DNA of 64,000 bases from CADEEN01 sp963783785 (GTDB taxonomy: Bacteria > Pseudomonadota > Gammaproteobacteria > Burkholderiales > Burkholderiaceae_C). The translations under genes and the position numbers were made by a program. This document shows, piece after piece, positions 50,191 to 59,258 of this stretch (position 1 is its first letter; each line of letters opens with the position of its first letter). The stretch covers positions 124,001 to 188,000 of the forward strand of contig CAWAOQ010000009.1 in NCBI GenBank assembly GCA_963783785.1. Direction: 5' to 3'. A model generated the notes under the pieces. That model saw only the letters and a list, made by a program, of their open reading frames with translations. It did not search any database and was not told the origin of the DNA.

Positions 50191-50940
50191 TTGACCACCG
50201 CCCGCCCCCCACGCACCGAACAGGCCGTGCGAATCGATCTCGCGGCCGCCTACCGGCTGACGGCGCTGGCCGGCTGGGACGACACCGTCTACACGCACCT
50301 CTCGGCCAGCGTGCCCGGCGAGCCGGGCGTGTACCTGATCAATCAGTTCGGCCTCGGCTTCGACGAGGTCACGGCGTCGAACCTGGTCAAGGTCAACCTG
50401 CGTGGCGAGGTGGTCGACGGTTCCGGCCGCCCGGTCAACCCGACCGGCTTCACGATCCACGGCGCGGTGCACGCGGCGCGGCCCGAGGTCGAATGCGTGA
50501 TTCACCTGCACGCGCCGTGGGGTGTGGCGTTGTCGATGCGGCCCGAAGGCCTGTTGCCGACCTCGCAGTGGGCGATGCGCCTGCACGGCCGCCTCGGCCG
50601 CCACCCCTACGAAGGGCTCGCACTGGGCACCGACGAGCAACAGCGGCTGACAGCCAGTCTCGGTGCGCTCGACGGACTGATCCTCACCAACCACGGCACG
50701 CTGACGGTCGGCCGCACGGTGGCCGAGGCCTTCATGCTGATGCACCTGCTCGAGCGCGCTGCGCAGGCCCAGCTGCGCGCGATGGCTGGCGGCGCCACGG
50801 GCCTGGTGGTCGCGAGCGACGAACTGGCGGCGCGCACCCACCGACAATGGGTCGGCGACGGCAGCGAATGGGACGGCGACGCCGAGTGGCCGGCACTGTT
50901 GCGCCGCGCCGAGCGCCTGTCGCCCGGATTCAAGGACTGA
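50191..50940 (+). CDS. Class II aldolase/adducin-family protein
   Basis: It has the zinc-binding fold of L-fuculose-1-phosphate aldolase: the His cluster of HLHAPWG and the later His in ILTNHGTLTVG are present, and the Glu/Lys positions look adducin-like. The start is uncertain: a TTG at 50191 gives ~249 aa with the N-terminal extension common in this family, while a GTG at 50227 starts at MRIDLAAAYRLTAL. There is no ATG in the right place. It is downstream of the urate permease and may be part of that transcript; the reaction is unknown. Confidence 0.75.
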   Translation: MTTARPPRTEQAVRIDLAAAYRLTALAGWDDTVYTHLSASVPGEPGVYLINQFGLGFDEVTASNLVKVNLRGEVVDGSGRPVNPTGFTIHGAVHAARPEVECVIHLHAPWGVALSMRPEGLLPTSQWAMRLHGRLGRHPYEGLALGTDEQQRLTASLGALDGLILTNHGTLTVGRTVAEAFMLMHLLERAAQAQLRAMAGGATGLVVASDELAARTHRQWVGDGSEWDGDAEWPALLRRAERLSPGFKD

Positions 50941-50953
50941 AAGGAGACCACCG

Positions 50954-51160
50954 ATGCCGACGATTCGCGTTGAACTCTTCGAGGGCCGCAAGCCCGAGCA
51001 GAAGGCCGCCCTCGCCAAGGAACTGACCGATGCCTGCGTGCGCGTGCTCGGCGGCAGTGCCGACGGCGTCGACGTGGTGTTCCAGGACGTCGCCCGCCAC
51101 GATTGGGCCACCGGCGGCGTGCTGTGGAGCGACAAGGCGCCGCCCAAGCCTGCGGGTTGA
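50954..51160 (+). CDS. 4-Oxalocrotonate tautomerase-family protein, 68 aa
   Basis: A small single-domain tautomerase with the catalytic N-terminal Pro (MPTIRVELFEGR), exposed after Met removal, and the Arg of ELFEGRKPEQK. Its length is the usual ~60-70 aa. It follows the aldolase-family gene by 13 bases with a GGAG site. Its substrate is not known. A role with the aldolase-like protein is inferred from spacing. Confidence 0.88.
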   Translation: MPTIRVELFEGRKPEQKAALAKELTDACVRVLGGSADGVDVVFQDVARHDWATGGVLWSDKAPPKPAG

Positions 51161-51226
51161 CGCGGCACCGGCCGTGGGGCGTTCGCGCGCGATGGGTTGT
51201 GCCTGACGAGCGAACGCGAATTCGGA

Positions 51227-52135
51227 TCAGGGTGCCTTGCGCCACCAGTCGCCGGCCAGCGACTGCTGCAGGAAAGCGATGAAGCTGGTCACCTTCGACG
51301 GCACCCACTTCGGCGACGGGAATACGGCATGGACTTCCTGCGCCGGCAGGCTGTGGTCGGCCAGCACCTGCACCACGCTGCCGTCGGCGACCGACTCGCG
51401 AGCCACGTACCACGGCAGCACCGCCAGGCCGAGTCCGGCGCGCGCGGCGGCCAGCACGGCCGACAGGTTGTTCGAGCGCAGCGGGCCTTTCACCGGCACC
51501 GCCAGTTCGACGCCGTCCGGCGTGGCCAGGCTCCAGCGGTCGTCGCCCTGCACGCTGCTGTAGACCAGGCAAGCATGCGCCGCCAGGTCGGCGGCCGTGC
51601 GCGGCGTGCCGCGCTCACGCAGGTATGACGGCGAGGCCGCCATCAGCCACGGGTTGGTGCCGAGGTAGCGCGCCCCGAGCGTCGAGTCGGCCAGGCGGCC
51701 CATGCGGATGGCCAGGTCGGCACCCTGCTCGACCAGATTGACATAGCGGTCGTCGAAGGCCAGGTCGATCGTGACCTCGGGGTGCTGGCGCATGTAGCGC
51801 AGCACCAGCGGCACCAGCACGCGGCGCCCGAACGCCACCGAAGTGCTGATGCGCAGCGTGCCGCCGACCTGGCTCTGCAGCAGCGTGGCCAGGTTGTCGG
51901 CCTCGTCGATCTCGCGCGCGATCAGCTTGCACTTCTCGTAGTACAGCGCCCCGACCTCGGTCGGCGTGACGCCGCGCGTCGAGCGGTGCAGCAGCCGGGC
52001 GCCGAGGCGCTTCTCGGTCGCGGCCACGGCCTTGGTGGCCGTCGGCTGGGTGATGCCGAGTTCGGCCGCGGCCTTGCTGAAGCTGCCGGTCTCGACGACA
52101 CGGATGAAGAGTTGCACGGCGGTCACGCGGTCCAT
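51227..52135 (-). CDS. LysR-family transcriptional regulator, divergent from gcl
   Basis: It has an N-terminal HTH (FIRVVETGSFSKAAAELGITQPTATKAVAATEKRLG) and a C-terminal LysR substrate-binding domain (to residue 302). It is divergent from gcl with 123 bases between the starts; a perfect 19-bp inverted repeat with T-N11-A is present there. The likely target is therefore the gcl-hyi-glxR operon and its own gene. The inducer is unknown (glyoxylate and related compounds are natural candidates). Confidence 0.9.
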   Translation of the reverse strand: MDRVTAVQLFIRVVETGSFSKAAAELGITQPTATKAVAATEKRLGARLLHRSTRGVTPTEVGALYYEKCKLIAREIDEADNLATLLQSQVGGTLRISTSVAFGRRVLVPLVLRYMRQHPEVTIDLAFDDRYVNLVEQGADLAIRMGRLADSTLGARYLGTNPWLMAASPSYLRERGTPRTAADLAAHACLVYSSVQGDDRWSLATPDGVELAVPVKGPLRSNNLSAVLAAARAGLGLAVLPWYVARESVADGSVVQVLADHSLPAQEVHAVFPSPKWVPSKVTSFIAFLQQSLAGDWWRKAP

Positions 52136-52163
52136 GCCCGCACTCTAGCCGCAATCGCCTCCA

Positions 52164-52182
52164 CTATTCCTTGGCGGAATAG
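52164..52182. promoter_or_regulatory. LysR-type operator between the lysR gene and gcl
   Basis: The sequence ctattcc-ttggc-ggaatag is a perfect 7-bp inverted repeat with a 5-base spacer. It includes the T-N11-A LysR box (T at 52167, A at 52179). It lies 29 bases from the lysR start and 77 bases before gcl, the normal arrangement for an activation site that also gives autoregulation. Confidence 0.72.
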
Positions 52183-52258
52183 CAGTTATCCCCTGGCTGG
52201 GATTCACAGGCGCCGCGCCACCGTCGACGATGCACGCCATCGATAACAGGAGAGTCTG

Positions 52259-54050
52259 ATGGCCAAGATGAAGGCGGCGATGGCCGCGGTGCTGGTGATG
52301 GAAAAGGAAGGCGTGACGCAGGCCTTCGGTGTGCCCGGCGCGGCGATCAACCCGCTGTATGCGGCGCTGCGCGAGCGCGAGTCGATCGCCCACATCCTGG
52401 CCCGCCACGTCGAGGGTGCCTCGCACATGGCCGAGGGCTACACCCGCGCCAAGGCCGGCAACATCGGTGTGTGCATCGGCACCTCGGGGCCGGCCGGCAC
52501 CGACATGATCACCGGCCTGTATTCGGCCATCGCCGACAGCATCCCCATCCTCTGCATCACCGGCCAAGCGCCGCGTGCGCGGCTCTACAAGGAAGACTTC
52601 CAGGCGGTCGACATCGAGTCGATCTCCAAGCCGGTGACGAAGTGGAGCGTCACGGTGCGCGAGCCGGCGCAGGTGCCGCGTGCCTTCCAGCAGGCCTTCC
52701 ACCTGATGCGCTCGGGCCGCCCGGGGCCGGTGCTGATCGACTTGCCGTTCGACGTGCAGATGGCCGAGATCGAGTTCGACATCGAGACCTACGAGCCGCT
52801 GCCGGTGTACAAGCCTGCCGCCAGCCGCAAGCAGATCGAGAAGGCGCTGGACATGCTGATGGCGGCCGAGAAGCCGCTGATCGTGGCCGGCGGCGGCATC
52901 ATCAATGCCGACGCATCGAACCTGCTGGTCGAGTTCGCCGAACTGACCGGCGTGCCGGTGATCCCGACGCTGATGGGCTGGGGCACGATCCCCGACGACC
53001 ACCCGCTGATGGCCGGCATGGTGGGCCTGCAGACCAGCCACCGCTATGGCAACGCGACGATGCTGGCGAGCGACTTCGTGCTCGGCATCGGCAACCGCTG
53101 GGCCAATCGCCACACCGGTAGCCCCGAGGTGTATTGCAAGGGCCGCACCTTCGTTCACGTCGACATCGAGCCGACGCAGATCGGCCGTGTCTTCAACCCC
53201 GAACTGGGCATCGTCAGCGATGCCAAGGCCGCGCTCGAATTGTTCGTCCAGGTGGCCCGCGAACGCAAGGCGGCGAAGTCGCTCAAGGACTTCGGCGTCT
53301 GGGCCAGCCGCTGCGCCGAGCGCAAGAAGCTGATGCACCGCAAGACGCACTACACCGAGACGCCGATCAAGCCGATGCGCGTGTACGAGGAGATGAACAA
53401 GGTCTTCCCGCGCGACACGATCTACGTCACGACGATCGGCCTGTCGCAGATCGCCGGCGCGCAGTTCCTGAACGTCTACGGCCCGCGCCAGTGGATCAAC
53501 TGTGGCCAGGCCGGCCCGCTGGGCTGGACCATCCCGGCCGCGCTCGGCGTCGTTGCCGCCGACCCGACCCGCACCGTGGTCGGCCTGTCGGGCGACTACG
53601 ACTTCCAGTTCCTGATCGAGGAGCTGGCGGTCGGCGCGCAGTTCCGCCTGCCGTACGTGCAGGTGCTGGTCAACAACAGCTACCTCGGCCTGATCCGCCA
53701 GAGCCAGCGCGGCTTCGAGATGGACTTCTGCGTGCAGCTGGCGTTCGAGAACCAGAACGTGGAAGACGGTGCGCTCAAGAGCTACGGCGTCGACCACCAG
53801 GCGGTGGTGCAGGGCCTGGGCTGCAAGAGCCTGCGCGTGACCGACCCCGAGAAGATCGAGGCCGCGATGATCGAGGCGCGGGCCATGGCGCAGCAAGTAC
53901 CGCGTGCCGGTGGTGGTGGAAGTGATCCTCGAGAAGGTCACGAACATCGCGATGGGCACCGAGATCGACAAGATCAACGAGTTCGAAGAGATCGATTGCC
54001 GCCACCCCGAAGGGCGCCAGGGCCTCGAGATGGCCGGCCTGCTGGAGTAG
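52259..54050 (+). CDS. gcl: Glyoxylate carboligase Gcl, one frameshift near the C-terminus
   Basis: Joins two glyoxylate molecules to tartronate semialdehyde and CO2 using ThDP. The helix normally holding the ThDP-activating Glu reads ARHVEGASHMAEGY, with Val in the Glu position, the hallmark of Gcl. The ThDP-binding motif is in GLSGDYDFQFLIEEL to LVNN. The reading frame changes near 53888, after EARAMA; the rest continues as KYRVPVVVEVILEKVTNIAMG and stops at 54050. The total, ~597 codons, is full length. The next gene begins 4 bases later. Confidence 0.94.
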
Positions 54051-54054
54051 CGCC

Positions 54055-54835
54055 ATGCCCAAGTTCTCCGCCAACCTGTCGATGCTGTTCACCGAGGCGC
54101 CGTTCCTCGATCGCTTCGGCCTTGCCGCCAAGGCCGGCTTCGAAGCCGTCGAGTTCCTGTTCCCCTACGCTTTCAGTGCGCAGGAGATCAAGCAGCGGCT
54201 CGACGCCAACGGCCTGAAGCTGGTCCTGCACAACCTGCCGGCCGGCGACTGGGAGGCGGGTGAACGCGGCATCGCCTGCCTGCCCGACCGCACCGACGAA
54301 TTCCGCAGCGGCGTGGCGCGTGCGATCGAGTACGCCACCGCCCTCGGGGTGCCGCAACTCAATTGCCTGGCCGGCAAGGCGCCGATCGGTGCCGACGACG
54401 CGGTGTTGCGCAAGACGTTCGTCGCGAATCTCAGATTCGCCGCCGCGGAGCTGAAGAAGGCCGGCCTGAAGCAGTTGATCGAGCCGATCAATACCTACGA
54501 CATCCCCGCCTTCTACCTCAACCGCACGGCACAGGCGATCGGCATCCTCGACGAGGTCGGCGCCGACAACGCCTTCGTCCAGTACGACATCTACCACGCA
54601 CAACGGATGGAAGGCGAACTCGCCGCGACGATGCAGAAAGCACCTGGCACGCATCGGCCACATCCAACTCGCCGACAACCCGGGTCGCAACGAGCCCGGC
54701 AGCGGCGAGATCAATTACCCCTTCCTGTTCGCGCACCTGGATCGCATCGGCTACCGCGGCTGGATCGGCTGCGAGTACAAGCCGGCCACGACCACCGAAG
54801 CCGGCCTGGGCTGGCGCCAAAAGCTGGCACAGTGA
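54055..54835 (+). CDS. hyi: Hydroxypyruvate isomerase Hyi, one frameshift
   Basis: Interconverts hydroxypyruvate and tartronate semialdehyde. It is a TIM-barrel of the xylose-isomerase-like family with metal Glu/Asp in LIEPINTYDIPAF, VQYDIYHAQR and GEINYPFLF. An extra A in a run near 54638 (cagaaagcacc) shifts the frame just after TMQK, and the true continuation (HLARIGHIQLADNPGRNEPG) is in another frame. Full length would be ~260 aa. It is the middle gene of gcl-hyi-glxR. Confidence 0.92.
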
Positions 54836-54864
54836 GCGCCATTCCACTCAACAAGGACAAAGAC

Positions 54865-55768
54865 GTGACTTCATCCCCCCTCAAGATCGGTTTCGTGGGC
54901 CTGGGCATCATGGGCGCGCCGATGGCCGGCCACCTGATCAAGGCCGGCCACCAGCTCTTCGTCTTCACGCTGGGCAAGATGCCGGAGGCGATCGCCGCCA
55001 GCAACGCCACGCAGTGCGCCAGCGCCCGCGGCGTGGCCGAGCGGGCCGACATCATCATCACGATGGTGCCCGACACCCCCGATGTCGAAGCGGCGCTTGT
55101 TCAGTGAAGCCGGCATCGCCGCCGGGCTGAGCAAGGGCAAGACCGTGGTCGACATGAGCAGCATCTCGCCGATCGCCACCAAGACCTTCGCCAGGAAGAT
55201 CAACGAACTGGGCTGCGACTACCTGGACGCGCCGGTGTCAGGCGGCGAGGTGGGGGCCAAGAACGCCACGCTGTCGATCATGGTCGGTGGCGACCCGGCG
55301 GTGTTCGAGAAGATCAGGCCGCTGTTCGAACTGATGGGCAAGAACATCACGCTGGTCGGCGGCAACGGCGACGGCCAGACCGCCAAGGTGGCCAACCAGA
55401 TCATCGTCGCGCTGAACATCGAGGCCGTGGCCGAGGCGCTGCTGTTTGCCGCCAAGGCCGGCGCCGATCCGGCGCGCGTGCGCCAGGCGCTGATGGGCGG
55501 CTTCGCATCGTCGAAGATCCTCGAAGTGCATGGCGAGCGCATGGTCAAGCGCACCTTCGACCCGGGCTTCCGCATCGAACTGCACCAGAAAGACCTGAAC
55601 CTGGCGCTCAGCAGTGCCCGCGCCCTCGGCGTGTCGCTGCCGAACACCGCCACCGCGCAGGAGCTGTTCAATTCGTGCGTCGCCCACGGCGGCAAGGCCT
55701 GGGACCATTCGGCGATGGTGCGGGCGCTGGAGAAGCTGGCCAATTTCGAGATCGGCCAGCAGGCCTGA
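54865..55768 (+). CDS. glxR: 2-Hydroxy-3-oxopropionate (tartronate semialdehyde) reductase, one frameshift
   Basis: Reduces tartronate semialdehyde to D-glycerate with NAD(P)H. It is a beta-hydroxyacid dehydrogenase with the cofactor motif GFVGLGIMGAPMAGHL, the substrate motif DAPVSGGEVGAKNATLSIM and the catalytic Lys in GGNGDGQTAKVANQI. The GTG start at 54865 has an AAGGA site. The frame shifts near 55098 (extra G in cttgttcag), between VEAAL and FSEAGIAAGL. The remaining reading frame is complete to 55768. Together with Gcl and Hyi it forms the glycerate pathway. Confidence 0.93.
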
Positions 55769-55798
55769 GCTGCGCGGGCGGGGCGCCGCCCGCCGCGC

Positions 55799-56155
55799 TC
55801 AGCGGTGCATGGCCGGCAGCAGGCGGTCCGCGGGGTTGACGGCCGCCTCGCCCTCGAGCTCGATCGCGACCTGGGTGCAGACCGCGCGGCACAGCGTGGC
55901 CACACGCTCGCTCTGCAGCCGGTAGTACATCTGGGTGCCGTCACGGCGCTTGGCCAGCACGCCACTGCGGTAGAGCGTGCTCAGGTGCTGCGACATGTTG
56001 GGCTGCGTGGTGTCGATCTCGGCCAGCAGTTCCGACACGTTCTTCTCGCCCTGGCAGACCGCGCTGATGATCTTCAGGCGGATCGGTGTCGACAGCACGG
56101 AGAACAGCTCGGCGACAGATTCGAACACCTGGTCTTCGCAGTTCTTGCGGTCCAT
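55799..56155 (-). CDS. ArsR-family transcriptional regulator, 118 aa
   Basis: It has a winged helix of the ArsR/SmtB type (LFSVLSTPIRLKIISAVCQGEKNVSELLAEIDTTQ... with QPNMSQHLSTLYRSG as recognition helix). Cys residues at about 6, 34, 88 and 92 are present, two of which are in positions that could form a thiol switch as in sulfide-sensing SqrR/BigR-type members, but no metal-site motif is clear. It lies just downstream of the cbb operon on the same strand (136 bases after cbbY). Its target is not indicated. Confidence 0.85.
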   Translation of the reverse strand: MDRKNCEDQVFESVAELFSVLSTPIRLKIISAVCQGEKNVSELLAEIDTTQPNMSQHLSTLYRSGVLAKRRDGTQMYYRLQSERVATLCRAVCTQVAIELEGEAAVNPADRLLPAMHR

Positions 56156-56290
56156 GGATCACCTCGGGCAATGGGCACGGATTCGATTCTATTCGGAACG
56201 ACCGATATTTCAATCCGCCCCACTGGCGCGGGCACTGGCTGGACCGCAGATCGCCGCGGTGTTGCCGCCGATGGAGGCGCTGGATCCCGC

Positions 56291-57076
56291 CTACGCGTAC
56301 TGCGACACGGTGTCCCGCTGCGCGCACCAGCTGGCGATATCGTCGAGGCCGACCCCGCGGCGATCGTCCGCCGCCGCGCCGAGATCGGGCCGCCAGCCCT
56401 GACGCGTGTGCAGCCCGGGGCCGATCGCGACCGCACCCTCGATCGTGGCGCTGGCGAAGTAGGCACTGAGCGTCACGACCACAGGGATGTCGGCGGCGCG
56501 CGCCGCGGCCACGCCGCCGGGCGAATCCTCGATCGCCACCGCCTGCAGCGGCCCGATGCCCAGCCCCTGCAGCGCCCGCACATAGACCTCGGGGTCGGGC
56601 TTCTTGTGCCGCACGTCTTCACCACAGACCAGCACCGCAAAGCCGTCGGTCCAGCGCTCGCCGAGGTGCTGGCGCATCAGCGCGTCGACGTTGATCCGGC
56701 TGGTCGTGGTGGCGATGCCCATGCGCACGCCGCGGGCGTGGCACTGCTGCATCAGCTCGACCACGCCTTCGCGCAGCGGGATGCCACCGCTGCGCACCAG
56801 CTCGGCGTAGAAGATGTTCTTGCGCTGATGGATCGCCGCCGCCAGCGCCGCGCGTTCCGCGGCCATCGTGGGTGCGTCGGGCTGATGCTGCATGTCGTGC
56901 AGCAGGCGCTCGCGGCCACCGGTGATGCGCAGCAACTCGCCGTAGCGGCCCTCGTCCCAGCGCCACGGCACGCCACAGGCCTCGAACGCGAGGTTGAACG
57001 CCACCCGATGGCCGTCGCGCTCGCTTTCGGCCAGCGTGCCGTCGACATCCCACAGCAACGCCGAGAGTTCAGTCAT
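56291..57076 (-). CDS. cbbY: HAD-family phosphatase CbbY (xylulose-1,5-bisphosphate phosphatase-like)
   Basis: Removes the RuBisCO inhibitor xylulose-1,5-bisphosphate, a by-product of carboxylation. HAD motifs: I WDVDGTLAES, II ATTTSRIN, III KKPDPEVY and IV IEDSPGG. The N-terminal region (VAFNLAFEACGVPWRWDEGRYGELL) matches CbbY and not the phosphoglycolate phosphatase CbbZ. A GTG at 57082 is an alternative start. It is the last gene of the cbb operon, 27 bases after cbbT. Confidence 0.9.
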   Translation of the reverse strand: MTELSALLWDVDGTLAESERDGHRVAFNLAFEACGVPWRWDEGRYGELLRITGGRERLLHDMQHQPDAPTMAAERAALAAAIHQRKNIFYAELVRSGGIPLREGVVELMQQCHARGVRMGIATTTSRINVDALMRQHLGERWTDGFAVLVCGEDVRHKKPDPEVYVRALQGLGIGPLQAVAIEDSPGGVAAARAADIPVVVTLSAYFASATIEGAVAIGPGLHTRQGWRPDLGAAADDRRGVGLDDIASWCAQRDTVSQYA

Positions 57077-57103
57077 CGTCACCCCGCTGGTCGTGCTGCA
57101 GCG

Positions 57104-59161
57104 TCAGACGATGGCTTGGCCAGCCGCTGCGCACTCGGCACCGCAATGCGTCTGCACCAGATCGGCCAGCGCTGCCGCCGTCAGGCCGAAGTGCTCGGCC
57201 AGGCGCGCAGCGGGCGCCGATTCGCCGAACCGATCGACGCCGAGCGCCGCGACGCAACCGTACTGGCCCCACCAGCGCGTGACGCCCGCCTCGACGCCGA
57301 TGCGCACCAGTCCGCGGCCCAGCACGGCATCGCGGTACGCCGGGTCCTGGCGGTCGAACACCGTCGACGACGGCAGTGACACGACGCGCGCGGCGATGCC
57401 CCGTGCATCCAGCAGTTGCTGCGCCGCCATCGCCAGCGACACCTCGGAGCCGGTGGCGAGGATCACCGCGACGGCCGCATTGCGCTCGCTCAGCACATAG
57501 CCGCCGCGCTGGATGCCGCGCACCTGCGCCGGCTCGCGCGGCTGCGCCGGCAGGTTCTGGCGCGACAGCAGCAGCGCCGAAGGCCGCCCGCGCTGCGCCA
57601 GCGCGTGGGCCCAGGCCACCGCGGTCTCGACGCCGTCGCAGGGCCGCCAGACATCGAGCTCCGGAATCAACCGCAGGCTCGCGGCGTGTTCGACGGGCTG
57701 GTGTGTCGGGCCGTCTTCGCCCAGTCCGATGCTGTCGTGGGTGAACACATGCACCACGCGCTGCTTCATCAGCGCGGCCATGCGGATCGCATTGCGGCTG
57801 TAGTCGGAGAAGGTCAGGAACGTGCCGCCGTAGGGGATGAAGCCGCCGTGCAGTGCCACGCCGTTCATCACCGCGGCCATGCCGAACTCGCGCACGCCGT
57901 AGTTGATGTGGCGGCCGCCCCGCTGGCCTCCACGCACGGCACCGCAGCCCGGAAAGTCGGTCAGGTTCGAGCCGGTCAGGTCGGCGCTGCCGCCGATCAG
58001 TTCGGGCACCTTCGGCGCCAGCAGCGCGAGCACCTTCTGCGAGGCCTTGCGCGTGGCCACCGTCTCGCGCGCTGCCGCGAACTCGTCCACCACGGCGAGC
58101 TGCGTGGCCTCGAAGTCGTGCGGCAGCTCGCCGGCCATGCGCCGCTCGAACTCGCGCGCCAGTTCAGGGTACGCGGCACGGTAGGCGGCAAAACGGGCCT
58201 GCCATTCGGCCTCGCGCGCAGCCCCCAGCGGGCGCGCGTCCCACCGTGCCGCGATGGCCGCCGGAACCTCGAACGGCGCATGCGGCCAATCGATGGCTTC
58301 GCGCGTCGCGCGGATCTCGTCGGCGCCCAGCGGTTCGCCGTGCGCCTTGGCGCTGCCCTCGCGCGCCGGCGAGCCCTTGCCGATGGTGGTGCGGCAGACG
58401 ATCAGCGTGGGCTTGTCGGTCGACGCCCTGGCCTGCGCGATCGCCTGCCCGACGGCGACCACGCTGTGGCCGTCGACGGGACCGATCACGTGCCAGCCGT
58501 AGGCGCGAAAGCGCGCCGCCGTGTCGTCGATGAACCAGCCCTTCACCGCGCCGTCGATCGAGATGCCGTTGTCGTCGTACAGCGCGATCAGCTTGTTGAG
58601 CTGCCATGCGCCCGCCAGCGCGCAAGCCTCGTGGCTGATGCCCTCCATCAGGCAACCGTCACCGAGGAACACGTAGCTGCGGTGGTCGACCACGGTGTGC
58701 CCGGGCCGGTTGAATTCATCGCCCAGCAGCTTCTCGGCCAGTGCGAAGCCGACCGCGTTGGTGAGCCCCTGCCCGAGCGGTCCGGTGGTGGTCTCGACAC
58801 CGGGCGTCGCGCCGACCTCGGGGTGCCCCGGCGTCCTGCTGTGCAACTGGCGAAAGCGCTTCAACTCGTCGATCGGCAGGTCGTAGCCGGCGAGGTGCAG
58901 CAGCGCGTACAGCAGCATCGACGCATGCCCGTTGGACAGCACGAAGCGGTCGCGGTCGGCCCATTGCGGATTGGCGGGGTTGTGGCGCAGGTGGCCGCCC
59001 CACAGCGCCACCGCCATCTCGGCCATGCCCATCGGCGCGCCGGGGTGGCCTGAGTTGGCCTGCTGCACGGCGTCCATCGCCAGCGCACGCAATGCGTTGG
59101 CCATCGGGTCGCTGGCGCCGTTGCCGGCGCGGATCACGCGGTCGTTGGCATTCGAGCTCAT
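57104..59161 (-). CDS. cbbT: Transketolase CbbT
   Basis: Transfers C2 units in the Calvin cycle and pentose phosphate pathway. It is 685 aa, with the ThDP/Mg motif GDGCLMEGISHE, the N-terminal NSGHPGAPMGMAE and the pyrimidine-domain DSIGLGEDGPTHQP. It is in the cbb operon between cbbP and cbbY. A dedicated cbb copy is expected to be separate from the housekeeping tktA. Confidence 0.95.
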   Translation of the reverse strand: MSSNANDRVIRAGNGASDPMANALRALAMDAVQQANSGHPGAPMGMAEMAVALWGGHLRHNPANPQWADRDRFVLSNGHASMLLYALLHLAGYDLPIDELKRFRQLHSRTPGHPEVGATPGVETTTGPLGQGLTNAVGFALAEKLLGDEFNRPGHTVVDHRSYVFLGDGCLMEGISHEACALAGAWQLNKLIALYDDNGISIDGAVKGWFIDDTAARFRAYGWHVIGPVDGHSVVAVGQAIAQARASTDKPTLIVCRTTIGKGSPAREGSAKAHGEPLGADEIRATREAIDWPHAPFEVPAAIAARWDARPLGAAREAEWQARFAAYRAAYPELAREFERRMAGELPHDFEATQLAVVDEFAAARETVATRKASQKVLALLAPKVPELIGGSADLTGSNLTDFPGCGAVRGGQRGGRHINYGVREFGMAAVMNGVALHGGFIPYGGTFLTFSDYSRNAIRMAALMKQRVVHVFTHDSIGLGEDGPTHQPVEHAASLRLIPELDVWRPCDGVETAVAWAHALAQRGRPSALLLSRQNLPAQPREPAQVRGIQRGGYVLSERNAAVAVILATGSEVSLAMAAQQLLDARGIAARVVSLPSSTVFDRQDPAYRDAVLGRGLVRIGVEAGVTRWWGQYGCVAALGVDRFGESAPAARLAEHFGLTAAALADLVQTHCGAECAAAGQAIV

Positions 59162-59195
59162 GGTTGTCTCCGCGCGGTCAAGGAAACGCCGGGCC

Positions 59196-59254
59196 GCCCC
59201 AAGTTTCCTGCTCCCCCTCGGGGGGATGGACGCCGCAAAGCGGCGGACTTGGGG
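59196..59254. repeat. Dispersed intergenic repeat with nested inverted repeats (between cbbP and cbbT)
   Basis: The outer arms ccccaagt (59197-59204) and acttgggg (59247-59254) enclose ctccccctcgggggga and cgccgcaaagcggcg hairpins. The block resembles that at 36.1 kb. It can form a stem-loop in the operon RNA between cbbP and cbbT and may affect the ratio of the two products. Confidence 0.6.
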
Positions 59255-59258
59255 GTCG

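Noticed and set aside
47181..50216. Very long open frame (~1000 codons) on the minus strand opposite puuD and the permease
   Set aside because: It is antisense to two strongly conserved genes, has His/Asp/Gln-rich low-complexity composition and no start signal; this is the usual high-GC shadow frame.
56291..57076. Phosphoglycolate phosphatase (cbbZ/gph) as the product
   Set aside because: The N-terminal cap region and TTGG/ITGG-type motif (LLRITGGRERLL) match CbbY rather than Gph.
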